Below, piece by piece: positions 42,797-52,097 of a stretch of DNA of 64,000 nucleotides. A program made the translations under genes and the position numbers. The stretch covers positions 1 to 64,000 of the forward strand of contig CALUJA010000013.1 of assembly GCA_944320845.1 (NCBI GenBank), in the 5' to 3' direction. The notes beneath the pieces were generated by a model, which saw only the letters and a list, made by a program, of their open reading frames with translations, did no database searches and was not told the DNA's origin. This stretch comes from an uncultured Phocaeicola sp. Its GTDB lineage: Bacteria; Bacteroidota; Bacteroidia; Bacteroidales; Bacteroidaceae. Every line of letters begins with the position of its first letter. Position 1 is the stretch's first letter.

Positions 42797-44557
42797 TTAG
42801 TTCAGGTCAATCTTTATTCCTCCCTTTATCTTTATGCGGATATCCCTTAATGCCAAAGTCTGGTTCTCATTCAGCTGCTGCGCCCGATAGTCTGACGGAA
42901 CCGTCGCATTGGCACGAAGCACCAGGCCGTCCAGATTCCGCATCGCGCCTTCCTGAGATGTCAGGTCGATATTGAGAGACGTTACGGTAGACTGTTCCTG
43001 GTTTCCTGCCTTTATGTCCTTGTCCACCGCAACGGCAATCCCCTCAATCCGGTTTCCGTCCACATCAACCGGTTCCGCCTCCAGTTCCATATCCAGCGGA
43101 ATCCTGTTCTCGGCCTCCATCGTGACCGTTGCCGCCCGTATTTCATACTTGTCCAAATCCTCGTGCCACCCGTCCATCGTCTTTTCGTATACAAGGTTCG
43201 TCTCCTCGCAGAAAGCCAGCGGAGCCTCGATGCGCCCTTCCGTCGTTACGGAGTAAGTACGCCCCGGACGCACATAATAGTACTCGTCAGGCACTTCCGA
43301 CTCGATATTTTCCACGCTGATATATTCCGGCATCTTGCCCATCAATATGTCAATATTCGGCAGCTGAATACTCTGGTCGGCGTCCGTTATTTCCGAATCC
43401 TGCTTGTGAAAGCAGATAATATAATTTTCCACGCTCTTGGGAATCAGAATCGGCGTACCGTGACGGTCGCCTACCTCTATCGAAGTCACGCTTCCGTCCT
43501 TCCGATGTGAAAAAATCTCCGCATTGACATTCACATCCACCGGAGCCGTATTCGTAACCGTCATATACATCTTCGGGTCATACAAGTCCACCACCACCTC
43601 TTCGTCCGAGAGAAAGTCCGGCACATTGTCAAACCATATCGGTTCCACCTCCATGTCAATGTCCGGGGCCACCTTCACCTTGCAGTTCAGAATCTTTCCG
43701 GTTTTCAGACGGGGTATGCGGGCAAAATGAATGTTCCATCGGTTTCGGTCGGCCGGAAAGTCCTTCTTATAAAAATATACCTGTCCGGTCGAAACGATGT
43801 CAAAGTCTATTTTCATGTAACTCGGATAACGGAAACCGCTCCCCTCCGGCATCTTGGTAAAGTCCAGCATCCGAATCATGACAGGAATGGTCAGCCCGTC
43901 TGTTCCAATCTCCAAGTCCTGCTTTATCCTCACCGACCGGCTGTCCACCTCAAACAGCGCGGCATCCGTCTCCTCTGAAGCCGATATGGTGATATACTCC
44001 GGAAACCGTATTTCGTATCCTTCCTTCAGGATAAGCCTTTGGATATCGTTGTTTTCCAGGAAACGGTATTCCAAATCCATCGGCAGTTCCGTCACCGCAT
44101 TGTCTATCACCAGCAGCTCTTCCGTAATATCCGTCTTTTCCAGCGAAGCGGAAGTCGATATATTCCTGATGGGAGCCTCTACCGGCTCATCATCCGGAAG
44201 CATCTGAATCATTGCCTCGGGAAATTCCAAGAAAGAAACCTCTGCCTGCGAATCAAACATCTCATCATTAAACAGGATGCTGTCTATCTTCACATCCGTC
44301 TGCTGCACGGCATTGGTCTTCACCATCGAATAAAAGCCGTCTTCATCCGCCTGCACCATGCTGTTCTCCTCCATGTCCAGCAGATTCTTCAGCGTGACAT
44401 CCTCCGTGCTGCTTGCCGGCACAGACAGGTCTCCGCCTACGGAAATCGTATAGTCTATGTCTTTGTCCAGGTCATACCTTTCGTCTATACACGCCGAAAG
44501 TCCCGCTACCAGCCATATCCACAGGCAGCCCCTCATTAAATTTCTCTCTCCAAACAT
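42797..44557 (-). CDS. Large all-beta lipoprotein of unknown function
   Basis: Predicted lipoprotein of 586 residues. The signal peptide with lipobox GLSAC (Cys22) is followed by [12 protein letters not shown]. The remainder is beta-rich and acidic, with no enzyme motif that I recognise. [18 protein letters not shown] and repeated units ending in lists of vector-like phrases ([20 protein letters not shown]) suggest stacked Ig-like beta domains, as in many Bacteroidota surface proteins. It stands between cysS and a DUF218 gene, 44 nt after the latter's stop, so it may be the last gene of the polysaccharide-linked operon. Function is unknown and a structural surface role is only a guess. Confidence 0.75.
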   Translation of the reverse strand: MFGERNLMRGCLWIWLVAGLSACIDERYDLDKDIDYTISVGGDLSVPASSTEDVTLKNLLDMEENSMVQADEDGFYSMVKTNAVQQTDVKIDSILFNDEMFDSQAEVSFLEFPEAMIQMLPDDEPVEAPIRNISTSASLEKTDITEELLVIDNAVTELPMDLEYRFLENNDIQRLILKEGYEIRFPEYITISASEETDAALFEVDSRSVRIKQDLEIGTDGLTIPVMIRMLDFTKMPEGSGFRYPSYMKIDFDIVSTGQVYFYKKDFPADRNRWNIHFARIPRLKTGKILNCKVKVAPDIDMEVEPIWFDNVPDFLSDEEVVVDLYDPKMYMTVTNTAPVDVNVNAEIFSHRKDGSVTSIEVGDRHGTPILIPKSVENYIICFHKQDSEITDADQSIQLPNIDILMGKMPEYISVENIESEVPDEYYYVRPGRTYSVTTEGRIEAPLAFCEETNLVYEKTMDGWHEDLDKYEIRAATVTMEAENRIPLDMELEAEPVDVDGNRIEGIAVAVDKDIKAGNQEQSTVTSLNIDLTSQEGAMRNLDGLVLRANATVPSDYRAQQLNENQTLALRDIRIKIKGGIKIDLN

Positions 44558-44601
44558 ATCCTTATTTTTTTAACAGAATTCCAAATCCAGAAGAAAAAGC
44601 C

Positions 44602-45369
44602 CTACCATCCCCGTATCTTATACACCACATAGCCTATCCACTCGTGAAGCAGCTCCGGCCACCTCGCCATCGTCCAGACCGAAGGGAGCCAACTGTAGCG
44701 CTGCCCCGGTACCTTCACCGGCGTATCGGTGATATAACAGTCCATATCCAGACCCGCCGCCCGGAATGCCGCTATCGAACGGCGCATGTGAATAGCCGAT
44801 GTAATCAGCAGGGCCGAGGAAGCATGCAGATTGCCGCCCAGCAATTCCGCCGTAAGCGTAACATTCTCCCGCGTGTTGCGGGCACGCGTTTCATATATCA
44901 CATCCTCGTCGGGCATTCCCATAGCATCCAAAAAATCTTTCATCCCGTCCAGATTTCCTTTTGGCCCTCGCCCCGATTCGTTTTCGATAATAGCTCCGTC
45001 GGAGGCCAGCACCAGCTTTTCAATCCTTTTATGCTTATACAAATAAATTCCTTGCAGCAGCCGGTCGGCAATTTCACTGAACTCCACACGGTTCCGCTCC
45101 CAGTCCCAGTTGCTGTATCCGCCCAACACAATGCCATACCGATAGGTCTTCCCTGCCGGCAGCGGACGGTCATATTCCGCATACCACTGCTTCTGCGCAA
45201 ATTCCAGCAAGGGTTGGTTGGAAAAGAGCAGCAGCAGAAAGATTCCTGTCCCATACAGTCCCCTTTTCCACCTCCTGTTACGGAGAAGCCATCCTATTAC
45301 AAAACAACAAAAGATGTAAAAGGTTGGATTGCTCACAAAAGACAATAAAGAAGTCAGAACAAAATACAT
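44602..45369 (-). CDS. DUF218 (YdcF/ElyC-like) membrane protein
   Basis: Inner-membrane protein of 255 residues when started at the ATG at 45369; a longer frame would run into the glycosyltransferase gene. Two N-terminal membrane segments (about 1-25 and 38-58) precede the DUF218 domain (about 75-235) with YGIVLGGYSNWD, KLVLASDGAI, YETRARNTRENV and LLITSAIHMRRSIAAF. ElyC of this family is linked to peptidoglycan/undecaprenyl-phosphate balance, and SanA to envelope barrier function. Its place 25 nt after a GT4 gene of the polysaccharide operon fits a lipid-carrier or envelope role, which is inference. It is not closely similar to the secreted DUF218 protein at 33811. Confidence 0.82.
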   Translation of the reverse strand: MYFVLTSLLSFVSNPTFYIFCCFVIGWLLRNRRWKRGLYGTGIFLLLLFSNQPLLEFAQKQWYAEYDRPLPAGKTYRYGIVLGGYSNWDWERNRVEFSEIADRLLQGIYLYKHKRIEKLVLASDGAIIENESGRGPKGNLDGMKDFLDAMGMPDEDVIYETRARNTRENVTLTAELLGGNLHASSALLITSAIHMRRSIAAFRAAGLDMDCYITDTPVKVPGQRYSWLPSVWTMARWPELLHEWIGYVVYKIRGW

Positions 45370-45394
45370 CCCTATTTTTATTTCAGAGTAAATT

Positions 45395-46537
45395 TCAGCG
45401 TGAAGAGGCAGCCTCCAGTTCCCTGTATGTTTCCAACAGTTCTTTCCACAGTTCGCTCCGCTCATACCGCTCTGCCACAGCAGGCCGTGCCTGCCGGGCC
45501 AGATGGTTCCGCTCCTGCACATCGGTCGCCAGACGCTCCATCGCGCCATACAGAGCCTGCTCGTCGCGCGGAGGGACAATCAGTCCGTTCACACCGTGCC
45601 GTATAATCTCATTGCAGCCGTTGATGTCCGTCACGATACACGGCAGTCCCATCGCGCCGGCCTGCAAGACCACATTCGGGAATCCCTCGCGATAGCTCGG
45701 AAAGACAAAGACATCCGAGGCCGCCAGATAAGGGCGAATATCATCCTGCCACCCGACAAAACGGATAGCCGGATGCTTCATAATCATCACTTTAGTATCA
45801 GAAGAAACCGAGTCCAAGCGGTCTTCAAACGCACCGACCAACAGCAGACGGACAGCCGGACGCAAGGCATACAGCCGCAGGAAGGCGGCCACCAGTTCGT
45901 TGATGCCCTTGTCGCCCACAATCCTGCCTACGAAACAAAAAGTCAGCCCCGGCTCGCAAATCATTTCCGCTTCACGGCAAACCGCTTCCGTGCGGTCAAA
46001 ATAAGCGGTATCTATACCATTGATATTCCCGTTGCCGATGATGCGCATCGGTTTGGATGTGATATGAAACCGTTCCAGATCACGCTTCACCCCCTGCCCC
46101 TCCGGATTGACCAGTGTGGCACAGGCGCAAGTCAGCCGGTCGGTCGTCATCAGAATCCGCCTTTTCAATCCTTTCGATGTAGGAAATACCAGTCCCGTAA
46201 ACATGTGGATACGCACCGGCACCCCGCAGATGCATGCAGCCATCATGGCAAGCAGCCCCGCCTTGGGCGTAATCGAATGCACCATCCACGGCTTCTCCTT
46301 GCGAAACAGGCGTATCAGCCGAAACAAAGAGACCAAGTCCTTCAGCAGAGCGATGTGGCGCTCCATCGGTACAGCCACCGTGCGCACACCCTCCCGCCGG
46401 GCCACCTCATCCAGATTCTGCCCCGGCGACGACACCGCCACCACTTCATACGTTTCCGAAAGCATCTTCAGCTGTCCCCTCAGCAGCAAGTCCAGTGACT
46501 GGGGAACCGTCGCTATGCGAATAATCTTGCGTTTCAT
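45395..46537 (-). CDS. GT4-family glycosyltransferase
   Basis: Cytoplasmic GT-B glycosyltransferase of 380 residues. The N-terminal half includes HSITPKAGLLAMMAACICGVPVRIH, and the C-terminal GT4 nucleotide-sugar domain carries FCFVGRIVGDKGINEL, VFVFPSYREGFPNVVLQAGAMGLPC and the EX7E signature of retaining GT4 enzymes. It resembles the early-acting PglA-type transferases that extend a lipid-linked first sugar. The stop overlaps nothing, but its start overlaps the acyltransferase stop by 4 nt (46534-46537). Base composition is like the core genome, unlike the AT-rich glycosyltransferases to the right. Confidence 0.9.
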   Translation of the reverse strand: MKRKIIRIATVPQSLDLLLRGQLKMLSETYEVVAVSSPGQNLDEVARREGVRTVAVPMERHIALLKDLVSLFRLIRLFRKEKPWMVHSITPKAGLLAMMAACICGVPVRIHMFTGLVFPTSKGLKRRILMTTDRLTCACATLVNPEGQGVKRDLERFHITSKPMRIIGNGNINGIDTAYFDRTEAVCREAEMICEPGLTFCFVGRIVGDKGINELVAAFLRLYALRPAVRLLLVGAFEDRLDSVSSDTKVMIMKHPAIRFVGWQDDIRPYLAASDVFVFPSYREGFPNVVLQAGAMGLPCIVTDINGCNEIIRHGVNGLIVPPRDEQALYGAMERLATDVQERNHLARQARPAVAERYERSELWKELLETYRELEAASSR

Positions 46538-47130
46538 CTGTTGTATTCGTATTTAATCACCCGGCACGGACTACCCACAGCCAGCACTCCGTCCGGAATA
46601 TCCTTTATCACCACCGAGCCGGCACCTATCACCGACCATTTTCCTATCTTCACCCCCGGAATAACCGTCGTTCCGGCCCCAATCCAGGTACCTTCTCCCA
46701 CCGTTACATTGCCGCACAGCGTGGCATGGGGCGAGATATGCACATAGTCTCCGATACGGCACTCATGGTCTACCGAAGCACCCGTATTGACGATGCAGTG
46801 CTTCCCTATCTCCGCACCGCTCTGCACCACCGCCCCCTGCATCACCACCGTACCTTCACCCAATGTGCACCGCGGTGAAACAATGGCCGAGCGATGAACC
46901 GCCTTGCCGAAGTCAGCCTTCACCCGCTCCACAATCATCTTCCGGATCCGGTTATTGCCAATGCTCACAATGAGCGGAGAAATATCCTCCGTCAGCCCGT
47001 GAAATACAGGGTATCCCAACAGACTGTCTATTTCCGGATTGTCGTCCACCAGTCCTTCCACCGTCATGCCGCAAGACTCCAATATGTCAACAATCACTTT
47101 GGCATGACCGCTTGCTCCGTATAAAAACAT
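46534..47130 (-). CDS. NeuD/PglD-like sugar O/N-acyltransferase (left-handed beta-helix)
   Basis: Acyltransferase of 198 residues with the NeuD/PglD layout. An N-terminal Rossmann-like piece (MFLYGASGHAKVIVDILES) binds the nucleotide sugar. A C-terminal left-handed beta-helix of hexapeptide repeats follows (about 90-190, NTGASVDHECRIGDYVHISP, GEGTWIGAGTTVIPG). The catalytic His is probably the one in SVDHEC. PglD-type enzymes acetylate UDP-4-amino sugars, while NeuD acts on sialic acid. The adjacent PglC-type sugar transferase favours the PglD-like role, but no PglE-type aminotransferase is in the window. It overlaps the GT4 start by 4 nt. Confidence 0.9.
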   Translation of the reverse strand: MFLYGASGHAKVIVDILESCGMTVEGLVDDNPEIDSLLGYPVFHGLTEDISPLIVSIGNNRIRKMIVERVKADFGKAVHRSAIVSPRCTLGEGTVVMQGAVVQSGAEIGKHCIVNTGASVDHECRIGDYVHISPHATLCGNVTVGEGTWIGAGTTVIPGVKIGKWSVIGAGSVVIKDIPDGVLAVGSPCRVIKYEYNR

Positions 47131-47135
47131 ATCCT

Positions 47136-47744
47136 TTAATTTTTGCCGTTAAAAAACTCCATCGTCGCCTGCCCTTCCTGCGAAATTCCCTCGCGGACAA
47201 AAACTTTTTTCACCGTCAGAAAAAGAATTTTCATATCCAGCCAAAACGAGCAATGGTCTACATACCACACATCAAGTTCAAGCTTCTTCGTCCAGCTTAT
47301 CGCATTCCTTCCGTTCACTTGCGCCCATCCGGTGATGCCCGGACGCACTTCATGGCGGCGCGCCTGCTCCTTGCTGTACAGCGGCAGATATTGCGGAAGC
47401 AGCGGACGAGGGCCGACAAGCGCCATATCGCCCTTCAGCACATTCAGCAGCTGCGGCAGTTCATCTATCGAAAGCGAACGAACCAACCGCCCCACCTTGG
47501 TCAACCGCTCCGCATCCGGCAGCAGATTCCCCTGCCCGTCACGTTCGTCGGTCATTGTCTTGAACTTGATAATCCGGAAAATCCGGCCTCCTTTCCCCGG
47601 ACGCTCCTGAGTAAAGAAAGCCCCCGCCCCCTTGTTCGCCACCTGCAGCCCTATCGCAATCAAGAGCAGCACAGGCCACAACACGAGCAGCACAAGCAGC
47701 GCAGACAGAAAGTCAAGCAGACGCTTCAAACCATGCCTGTACAT
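47136..47744 (-). CDS. Polyprenyl-phosphate sugar-1-phosphate transferase (PglC-like)
   Basis: Initiating monotopic phosphoglycosyltransferase of 202 residues, transferring a sugar-1-phosphate to undecaprenyl phosphate. It has the small PglC architecture with one N-terminal membrane-inserted helix (about 8-35), [39 protein letters not shown] and [14 protein letters not shown], all typical. The Asp-Glu catalytic dyad of the family is in the FKTMTDERD region. It probably starts the repeat-unit synthesis for the polysaccharide cluster, together with the acyltransferase and GT4 that follow. It lies 1 nt after the DUF4251 gene stop and 5 nt before the acyltransferase. Confidence 0.95.
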   Translation of the reverse strand: MYRHGLKRLLDFLSALLVLLVLWPVLLLIAIGLQVANKGAGAFFTQERPGKGGRIFRIIKFKTMTDERDGQGNLLPDAERLTKVGRLVRSLSIDELPQLLNVLKGDMALVGPRPLLPQYLPLYSKEQARRHEVRPGITGWAQVNGRNAISWTKKLELDVWYVDHCSFWLDMKILFLTVKKVFVREGISQEGQATMEFFNGKN

Positions 47745-47745
47745 A

Positions 47746-48201
47746 TCACCTTACCAACTCGGCACTATAACTCAACTGAGTAGAGTTCAGCAGAATGGAG
47801 CCCAGTCCATCCTCCTTGTATACATGGATGGTAAACGAATAATTCTTCTGATCGGCCTCCATCCGGAGATTCACCGTAAAGTGATCACCCTTGTCCCTGA
47901 ACGAATAAGCCGTCACCTTCCCCTGCAGGTTCACCCGTTCACTGTCCTGCTCACCGCCCAGATACGGCAGACACACCGCAGCCTCAGCCCCGTTCACCTG
48001 CATAAAGCAAGAGTCTGAGGACAAAGCCACCGTCTTACCGCCACTCAAAAACACCATGTCCGCCTTCAGCTTCCAGACCTTGTCCTTTACCACCTGTGTC
48101 ACCTTCTGGTCAATCGTCTGGTCAAGCTGACCGACCACAGGTTTTGCCTGTATGCCCAGTGTCATCACCAAGCACACAAATCCTAATACCAATGCTTTCA
48201 T
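47746..48201 (-). CDS. Secreted DUF4251-like protein
   Basis: Small exported protein of 151 residues. The signal peptide ends at GIQAK (about 20), and the rest is a compact beta-rich domain ([31 protein letters not shown] and [25 protein letters not shown]) as in the Bacteroidota DUF4251 family of unknown function. It stands between the AT-rich cluster and the sugar transferase, only 1 nt before the latter. The connection with polysaccharide synthesis is positional only. Confidence 0.8.
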   Translation of the reverse strand: MKALVLGFVCLVMTLGIQAKPVVGQLDQTIDQKVTQVVKDKVWKLKADMVFLSGGKTVALSSDSCFMQVNGAEAAVCLPYLGGEQDSERVNLQGKVTAYSFRDKGDHFTVNLRMEADQKNYSFTIHVYKEDGLGSILLNSTQLSYSAELVR

Positions 48202-48213
48202 AAATCCCTATAT

Positions 48214-48592
48214 TTAGTAATTAAAACAGTCAATTCTTTCTATTATTTTTAAATCCAACTTTTCCAACTCCAATTCAGGCAACATCCTTTTTATCTTATT
48301 TACAAACACATAACAAGTATCATCTCTTTCTAAACGCGTCACCTGCAAATTCGTTCGTGAATAATATTTTTCAATCATTCGGGCAAGATTCGGCATCACA
48401 TTCTCTATAATCCCATCATTTTTAAATGTATAAATCCGCTCAATTCTTTTCCAACCGTCATTATTGCTATACTTTGCAAAATAATATTTTTCATCCCCAT
48501 ATTGATAAAAAGAATCAATATGGGATTCTTTTTCATCTGAAAATTTTAATCTTACTTCAACTTGAATAAGTATAACTTCGTCCTTTCCCGGC
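48214..48592 (-). pseudogene. Degenerate gene remnant of unknown family
   Basis: A protein-like reading frame ends at 48214. From 48546 down it is open for 110 residues (DEKYYFAKYSNNDGWKRIER, NVMPNLARMIEKYYSR). Upstream, the plausible continuation (GKDEVILIQVEVRLKF) is in another frame and is preceded by TAG at 48593-48595. The switch is at a five-base A tract (48540-48544 on the plus strand). The open part begins without an ATG; a GTG at 48399 would give 61 residues. I read it as a truncated and frameshifted gene at the border of the AT-rich cluster. I do not recognise the family. Confidence 0.55.
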
Positions 48593-48967
48593 TAGATAGA
48601 TTCTTTAATTCCCTATAACAAGAAAAATATTAAGGTCAACAAATTCAGCGAGGTGGTGGCAGTAACATAAACAAAAAGCCAAAAACCAGTTGCTACCACC
48701 ACCCTATAATCCACTCATTACAAAATCTTTACACGAGAAGGTGAGAGTAGTGAGAGTAAAAATGAAAAAATTATATGAGAATTTTGAAAAATCATATTTT
48801 TACAATTATTTATCATTACTAAATCCAAGAAAACAGATTATTAAAAACATCTTCTTCCCTACAGTGCAAAGACAAATAATAGCAAACTATAAATCTTTAA
48901 GATTTACATCTTCGAACCAACTATTTCATCACAACATTTTTAACCTATAAGCCATTATTTCTTCAAA
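48593..48967. other. Non-coding AT-rich gap with imperfect inverted repeat
   Basis: This 375-bp stretch separates the gene remnant from the pyruvyl transferase gene. The only structure I see is an imperfect 15-bp inverted repeat, 48652-48666 with 48689-48703 (GGTGGTGGCAG against TGCTACCACCACC), with a 22-nt spacer. A short frame on the plus strand (48690-48950) has no database-like features and is not called. The gap marks the change from AT-rich to average base composition. Confidence 0.5.
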
Positions 48968-49857
48968 CTATTTATTTGACTTTTCCAATTCATTTAAAAG
49001 TTTTTGTGCTTCCTGTGACAATGGATATGGAAAAGCTCTAAGCAAATTCAATTGAATATCCTTTATTGCACAATTAGGCAAACAATACCCATCTTTTTCA
49101 AACAATGTATTTTGATATGTTTTATCTGTAATAATTTCATCATAATTTTTATACCCTTCATAACAAGGGATATCAACCGAACTAAAATAATCATAGAATT
49201 TAAAACCATCTGTATCAATATAATTATTTTGTATCCACAATGCAGGAATTCCATAAGCATGAGCCACAATAATACCATGCAAAGACGATGAAACAATCCG
49301 CATACATGAAGTTATCTCATCTATAACAGACTTTACATCTTTAGTATTTAAATCTATGATTTTATAATTATTACCATATTTCATATTGAAACAAGAAGTC
49401 TCTGAATAGTGCGGTATAATACCCAAATTATATTTTTTTCTTAAGGAAGGGACATACAATAATGGCAATAAAAGTGCAGGATCTCCCCAAACATCACAAG
49501 ACATTATCCCTTTTGTCTCTTTTTTTAACTTTTCACATGAAAGTTTTCCCCTTAATGCGCATATTCTCCCCCCCCCCTAAAGTGCTCATTATCATTCATA
49601 AAACCACTTCCCCATATAGTCGTGTTTTTATTGCACAGATTTATAATCGAACCTACTGCGGAAAAACTCTTTTGAAAAGGATATAATGCTGATTTCAATT
49701 TCTTGAAATTACAACATAAAACAGCTTTACAGAAACCTAAAAAACTAACTTTCTGTTTATAACGAACAAAGCAACCAGACAATTTTTCAACGATTATCGG
49801 ACTCAGTTCATCGCCAAAATTACAATCATTCCAATAAATGAGATTTATATATTTCAT
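48968..49857 (-). pseudogene. Polysaccharide pyruvyl transferase, frameshifted at a G10 tract (phase-OFF?)
   Basis: The gene would add a pyruvate ketal to a sugar of the polysaccharide. The N-terminal part (49857 to 49552, 101 residues; YWNDCNFGDELSPIIVEKL, TTIWGSGFMNDNEHFR) runs out of frame at ten consecutive G (plus strand C at 49568-49577). The C-terminal part continues in a different frame: GRICALRGKLSCEK, DVWGDPALLLP, SSLHGIIVAHAYGIPALWI. ALRGKLS and SSLHGIIVAHA are conserved pyruvyl transferase motifs. Eleven or eight G would restore one 296- or 295-residue protein. No other defect is seen, so this is more likely a reversible switch (or a sequencing error in the tract) than a dead gene. 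It is in a leftward glycosyltransferase operon. Confidence 0.85.
49568..49577 (-). repeat. Poly-G (10) tract within the pyruvyl transferase gene
   Basis: Ten consecutive C on the plus strand (G on the coding strand) in an otherwise very AT-rich region. The codon phase requires 3n+2 G (8 or 11); ten puts the gene out of frame. Confidence 0.95.
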
Positions 49858-49866
49858 AAAGAAATT

Positions 49867-50907
49867 TTATAACTTTAGCAGAACAAAAGATATAATTCTT
49901 TTTATCCACCATTTAAATTTTTCTTTTTTCACTCTCGCATATACAAAATCATAAAATAAATCAGCATTCCGATTAATAATTGCCTTAACAACTGTACTAT
50001 TAGCAAAACTATCAGATTCAACCTGTTTTAAATCTTTATAGACAGGATCACACAATTCTAATTGCAACTGATTTATTATTTCCTCTCGACTACCATATTT
50101 AAACAGGATTCGTTGTTTAACATCTGAGACCAACACATTCTTTAGTTCTATTCTGATAAAATCACTGGCTTTATTATATTGATACTGTTCTATAAGCTTC
50201 TTTTTCAACACATATAACTTCTTTAAATCTCTTAAAAGAGCCGGATTATAACGTGAAGTCATTCCTCCAAATCGATAATTATATCCTGCATACGAATCAA
50301 TATAAATACTCTGCAAGTAAGGAAATATTTTAATATTAAAATAGAGGTCTTCCCCCATAACAATACCTAATGGTTCAAGAGACATCTTTTCTAAGATTTG
50401 ACTCTTATACAATTTTCCCCAAGCATTAATCCCCAAAATATTTACGCCAAAAAAAGAAAGAAAATATTTATCAAATAATTCCGGCTGTTTAATCAACCCC
50501 AAAACAGGTTGTACACCTTTCTTTCTTAACAGTCTATATCTATCTATAACACGATACATTCCAATCTCTACATAGTCTACTCCAGTTTGCAAAGCCCTTT
50601 CGACCATTATACGGATAGCATCTTTTTCAAGCCAATCATCCGAATCCACAAAACAAAAATATTCTCCGGTCATTTTCTTTAATGCTGTCAAACGAGCTTT
50701 TTCCAACCCTTCATTAACTGGCTTATCAACAACAATAACACGCTTATCCTTTTGCCTATATTTATCACAGATAAATAAGCTATTATCTGTAGAAGCATCA
50801 TTGACCAGAATAATCTCTAAATCCGTAAAAGACTGATTCAATATAGAATCGAGGCATTGAGGCAAATATTTTGCAGTATTATATACAGGTATCAAAACAC
50901 TAACCAT
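49867..50907 (-). CDS. GT2-family glycosyltransferase
   Basis: Cytosolic inverting glycosyltransferase of the GT-A fold, 346 residues. The GT2 domain opens with VSVLIPVYNTAKYLPQCLDSIL, has NDAST (nucleotide binding) and the DXD-type CFVDSDDWLEKDA near residue 88-100, then a 220-residue helical C-terminal part typical of polysaccharide GT2 enzymes. It lies 9 nt upstream of the pyruvyl transferase start and 11 nt after another GT2 gene; the two share the same layout and are probably paralogues. Donor and acceptor sugars cannot be predicted. AT-rich composition matches the cluster. Confidence 0.92.
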   Translation of the reverse strand: MVSVLIPVYNTAKYLPQCLDSILNQSFTDLEIILVNDASTDNSLFICDKYRQKDKRVIVVDKPVNEGLEKARLTALKKMTGEYFCFVDSDDWLEKDAIRIMVERALQTGVDYVEIGMYRVIDRYRLLRKKGVQPVLGLIKQPELFDKYFLSFFGVNILGINAWGKLYKSQILEKMSLEPLGIVMGEDLYFNIKIFPYLQSIYIDSYAGYNYRFGGMTSRYNPALLRDLKKLYVLKKKLIEQYQYNKASDFIRIELKNVLVSDVKQRILFKYGSREEIINQLQLELCDPVYKDLKQVESDSFANSTVVKAIINRNADLFYDFVYARVKKEKFKWWIKRIISFVLLKL

Positions 50908-50918
50908 ATGGCTATTTC

Positions 50919-51944
50919 TTAATTAAACACATGATACAGAAACAAATACATACGTGTTTTAAACGCAGAAAAATAATCAGCTTTACTATTAATGCAATTA
51001 TAAATTGCCATAATATTCTTCTCCCGAAAATAATCCAACAATTGACTTTCTTTTTTTATGTCTTTTATCTCATCATAACAAGAAGACTCCAACACAGATT
51101 GTATAAAAAGTAAAATTTCTTTTTTAGGACATCCAGAAAATCTAATCAGCAAATCTATATTAGAAATAAATATATAAAAAAGTTGAACTTTTAAATCCAA
51201 AAGAGAATTTACATCATATTTTTCTGCATACTCTTTTCGCAGCCAATAAAGTTTAGATAAATTAGGCCAAAATCTCTTATCATAAGCAAATGTTGAGCCG
51301 CCATACCTATAATAATACCCATAAAAGCTGCTCATATAACAAGAACTTATAAAAGGCGATATCTGCATATTCAAGAAAGCATCATCTCCCCAATGAATTC
51401 CCGCTACCTTCAAGTGGCATTGTTCAAATAAACTCCTTTTATAAAGTTTTCCCCAAACATTATTTGAAAATAATCTTTCAATAAAATTATGATGAAACGA
51501 ATACAAATCATCCTTTTGATACAAACGATCAGAATAACGGAACATCTTCTTTTTTATCATCCCATATCTATCCAACACTTTATAAGCATTCACACATACC
51601 ACATCAACATCATATTTCACAGCCGGAATCAATAATTGCTGCAAGTAATCAGGCACAATCCAATCATCCGCGTCTATAAAACAAATATACTTTCCTCGCG
51701 CTTTCTGCAATCCTACAAGTCTTGTCTTTTCACTTCCTTCATTTTCCTTATCAACAAGGACAATCCTCTCATCTTTAAACGACTTACAAACCGACAGACT
51801 TTCATCTGTCGAACCATCATTTACCAATATCAACTCAAACTCCTTATAAGTCTGCCTCAATACAGAACGAATATTCTGCTTCAAAAATCTTGCCGCATTA
51901 TATATCGGGACAATAACGCTGATTTCCGGATTTGTTCCCATCAT
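50919..51944 (-). CDS. GT2-family glycosyltransferase
   Basis: GT-A fold glycosyltransferase of about 341 residues. I place the start at the first of two adjacent ATG codons (51944), which overlaps the TGA of the upstream GT4 remnant as ATGA; a longer frame from 51971 would run into that remnant. Motifs: ISVIVPIYNAARFLKQNIRS, LVNDGSTDES, and CFIDADDWIVPDY as the DXD region. The C-terminal half is helical. It resembles the next GT2 gene downstream (49867-50907) in size and order, including MYLFLYHVF-like hydrophobic ends. Sugar specificity unknown. Confidence 0.92.
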   Translation of the reverse strand: MMGTNPEISVIVPIYNAARFLKQNIRSVLRQTYKEFELILVNDGSTDESLSVCKSFKDERIVLVDKENEGSEKTRLVGLQKARGKYICFIDADDWIVPDYLQQLLIPAVKYDVDVVCVNAYKVLDRYGMIKKKMFRYSDRLYQKDDLYSFHHNFIERLFSNNVWGKLYKRSLFEQCHLKVAGIHWGDDAFLNMQISPFISSCYMSSFYGYYYRYGGSTFAYDKRFWPNLSKLYWLRKEYAEKYDVNSLLDLKVQLFYIFISNIDLLIRFSGCPKKEILLFIQSVLESSCYDEIKDIKKESQLLDYFREKNIMAIYNCINSKADYFSAFKTRMYLFLYHVFN

Positions 51945-52096
51945 TTTTTCTCTTTTTTGTTCATCGCCCAATTATCGGTCACGATTACATACACCTCATT
52001 CCCTGCTATTTCAGCCAAGGCATTCGCTTTAACCAAAGTTACTTTCTGAATACCTCCTAATCCTCTGACACTATTCAAGCAATATACTATCTTCAT
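51941..52096 (-). pseudogene. N-terminal stub of a GT4 glycosyltransferase (51 codons)
   Basis: A short frame starting with ATG at 52096 encodes 51 residues beginning MKIVYCLNSVRGLGGIQKVT and continuing through NALAEIAGNEVYVIVTDN. This is the typical GT-B donor/acceptor N terminus of GT4 enzymes that work on the polysaccharide (the GG loop included). The protein then ends at TGA (51941-51943). The catalytic C-terminal domain is missing, so it looks like the residue of a deletion that fused the 5' end of a GT4 gene to the next gene. It keeps a start 1 nt after the upstream GT2 stop and an ATGA overlap with the downstream GT2. Confidence 0.75.
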
Positions 52097-52097
52097 A

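Noticed and set aside
48690-48950. Plus-strand 86-codon frame in the AT-rich gap
   Set aside because: Low-complexity Phe/Asn/Lys-rich translation, against the operon direction and without promoter; not supported as a gene.
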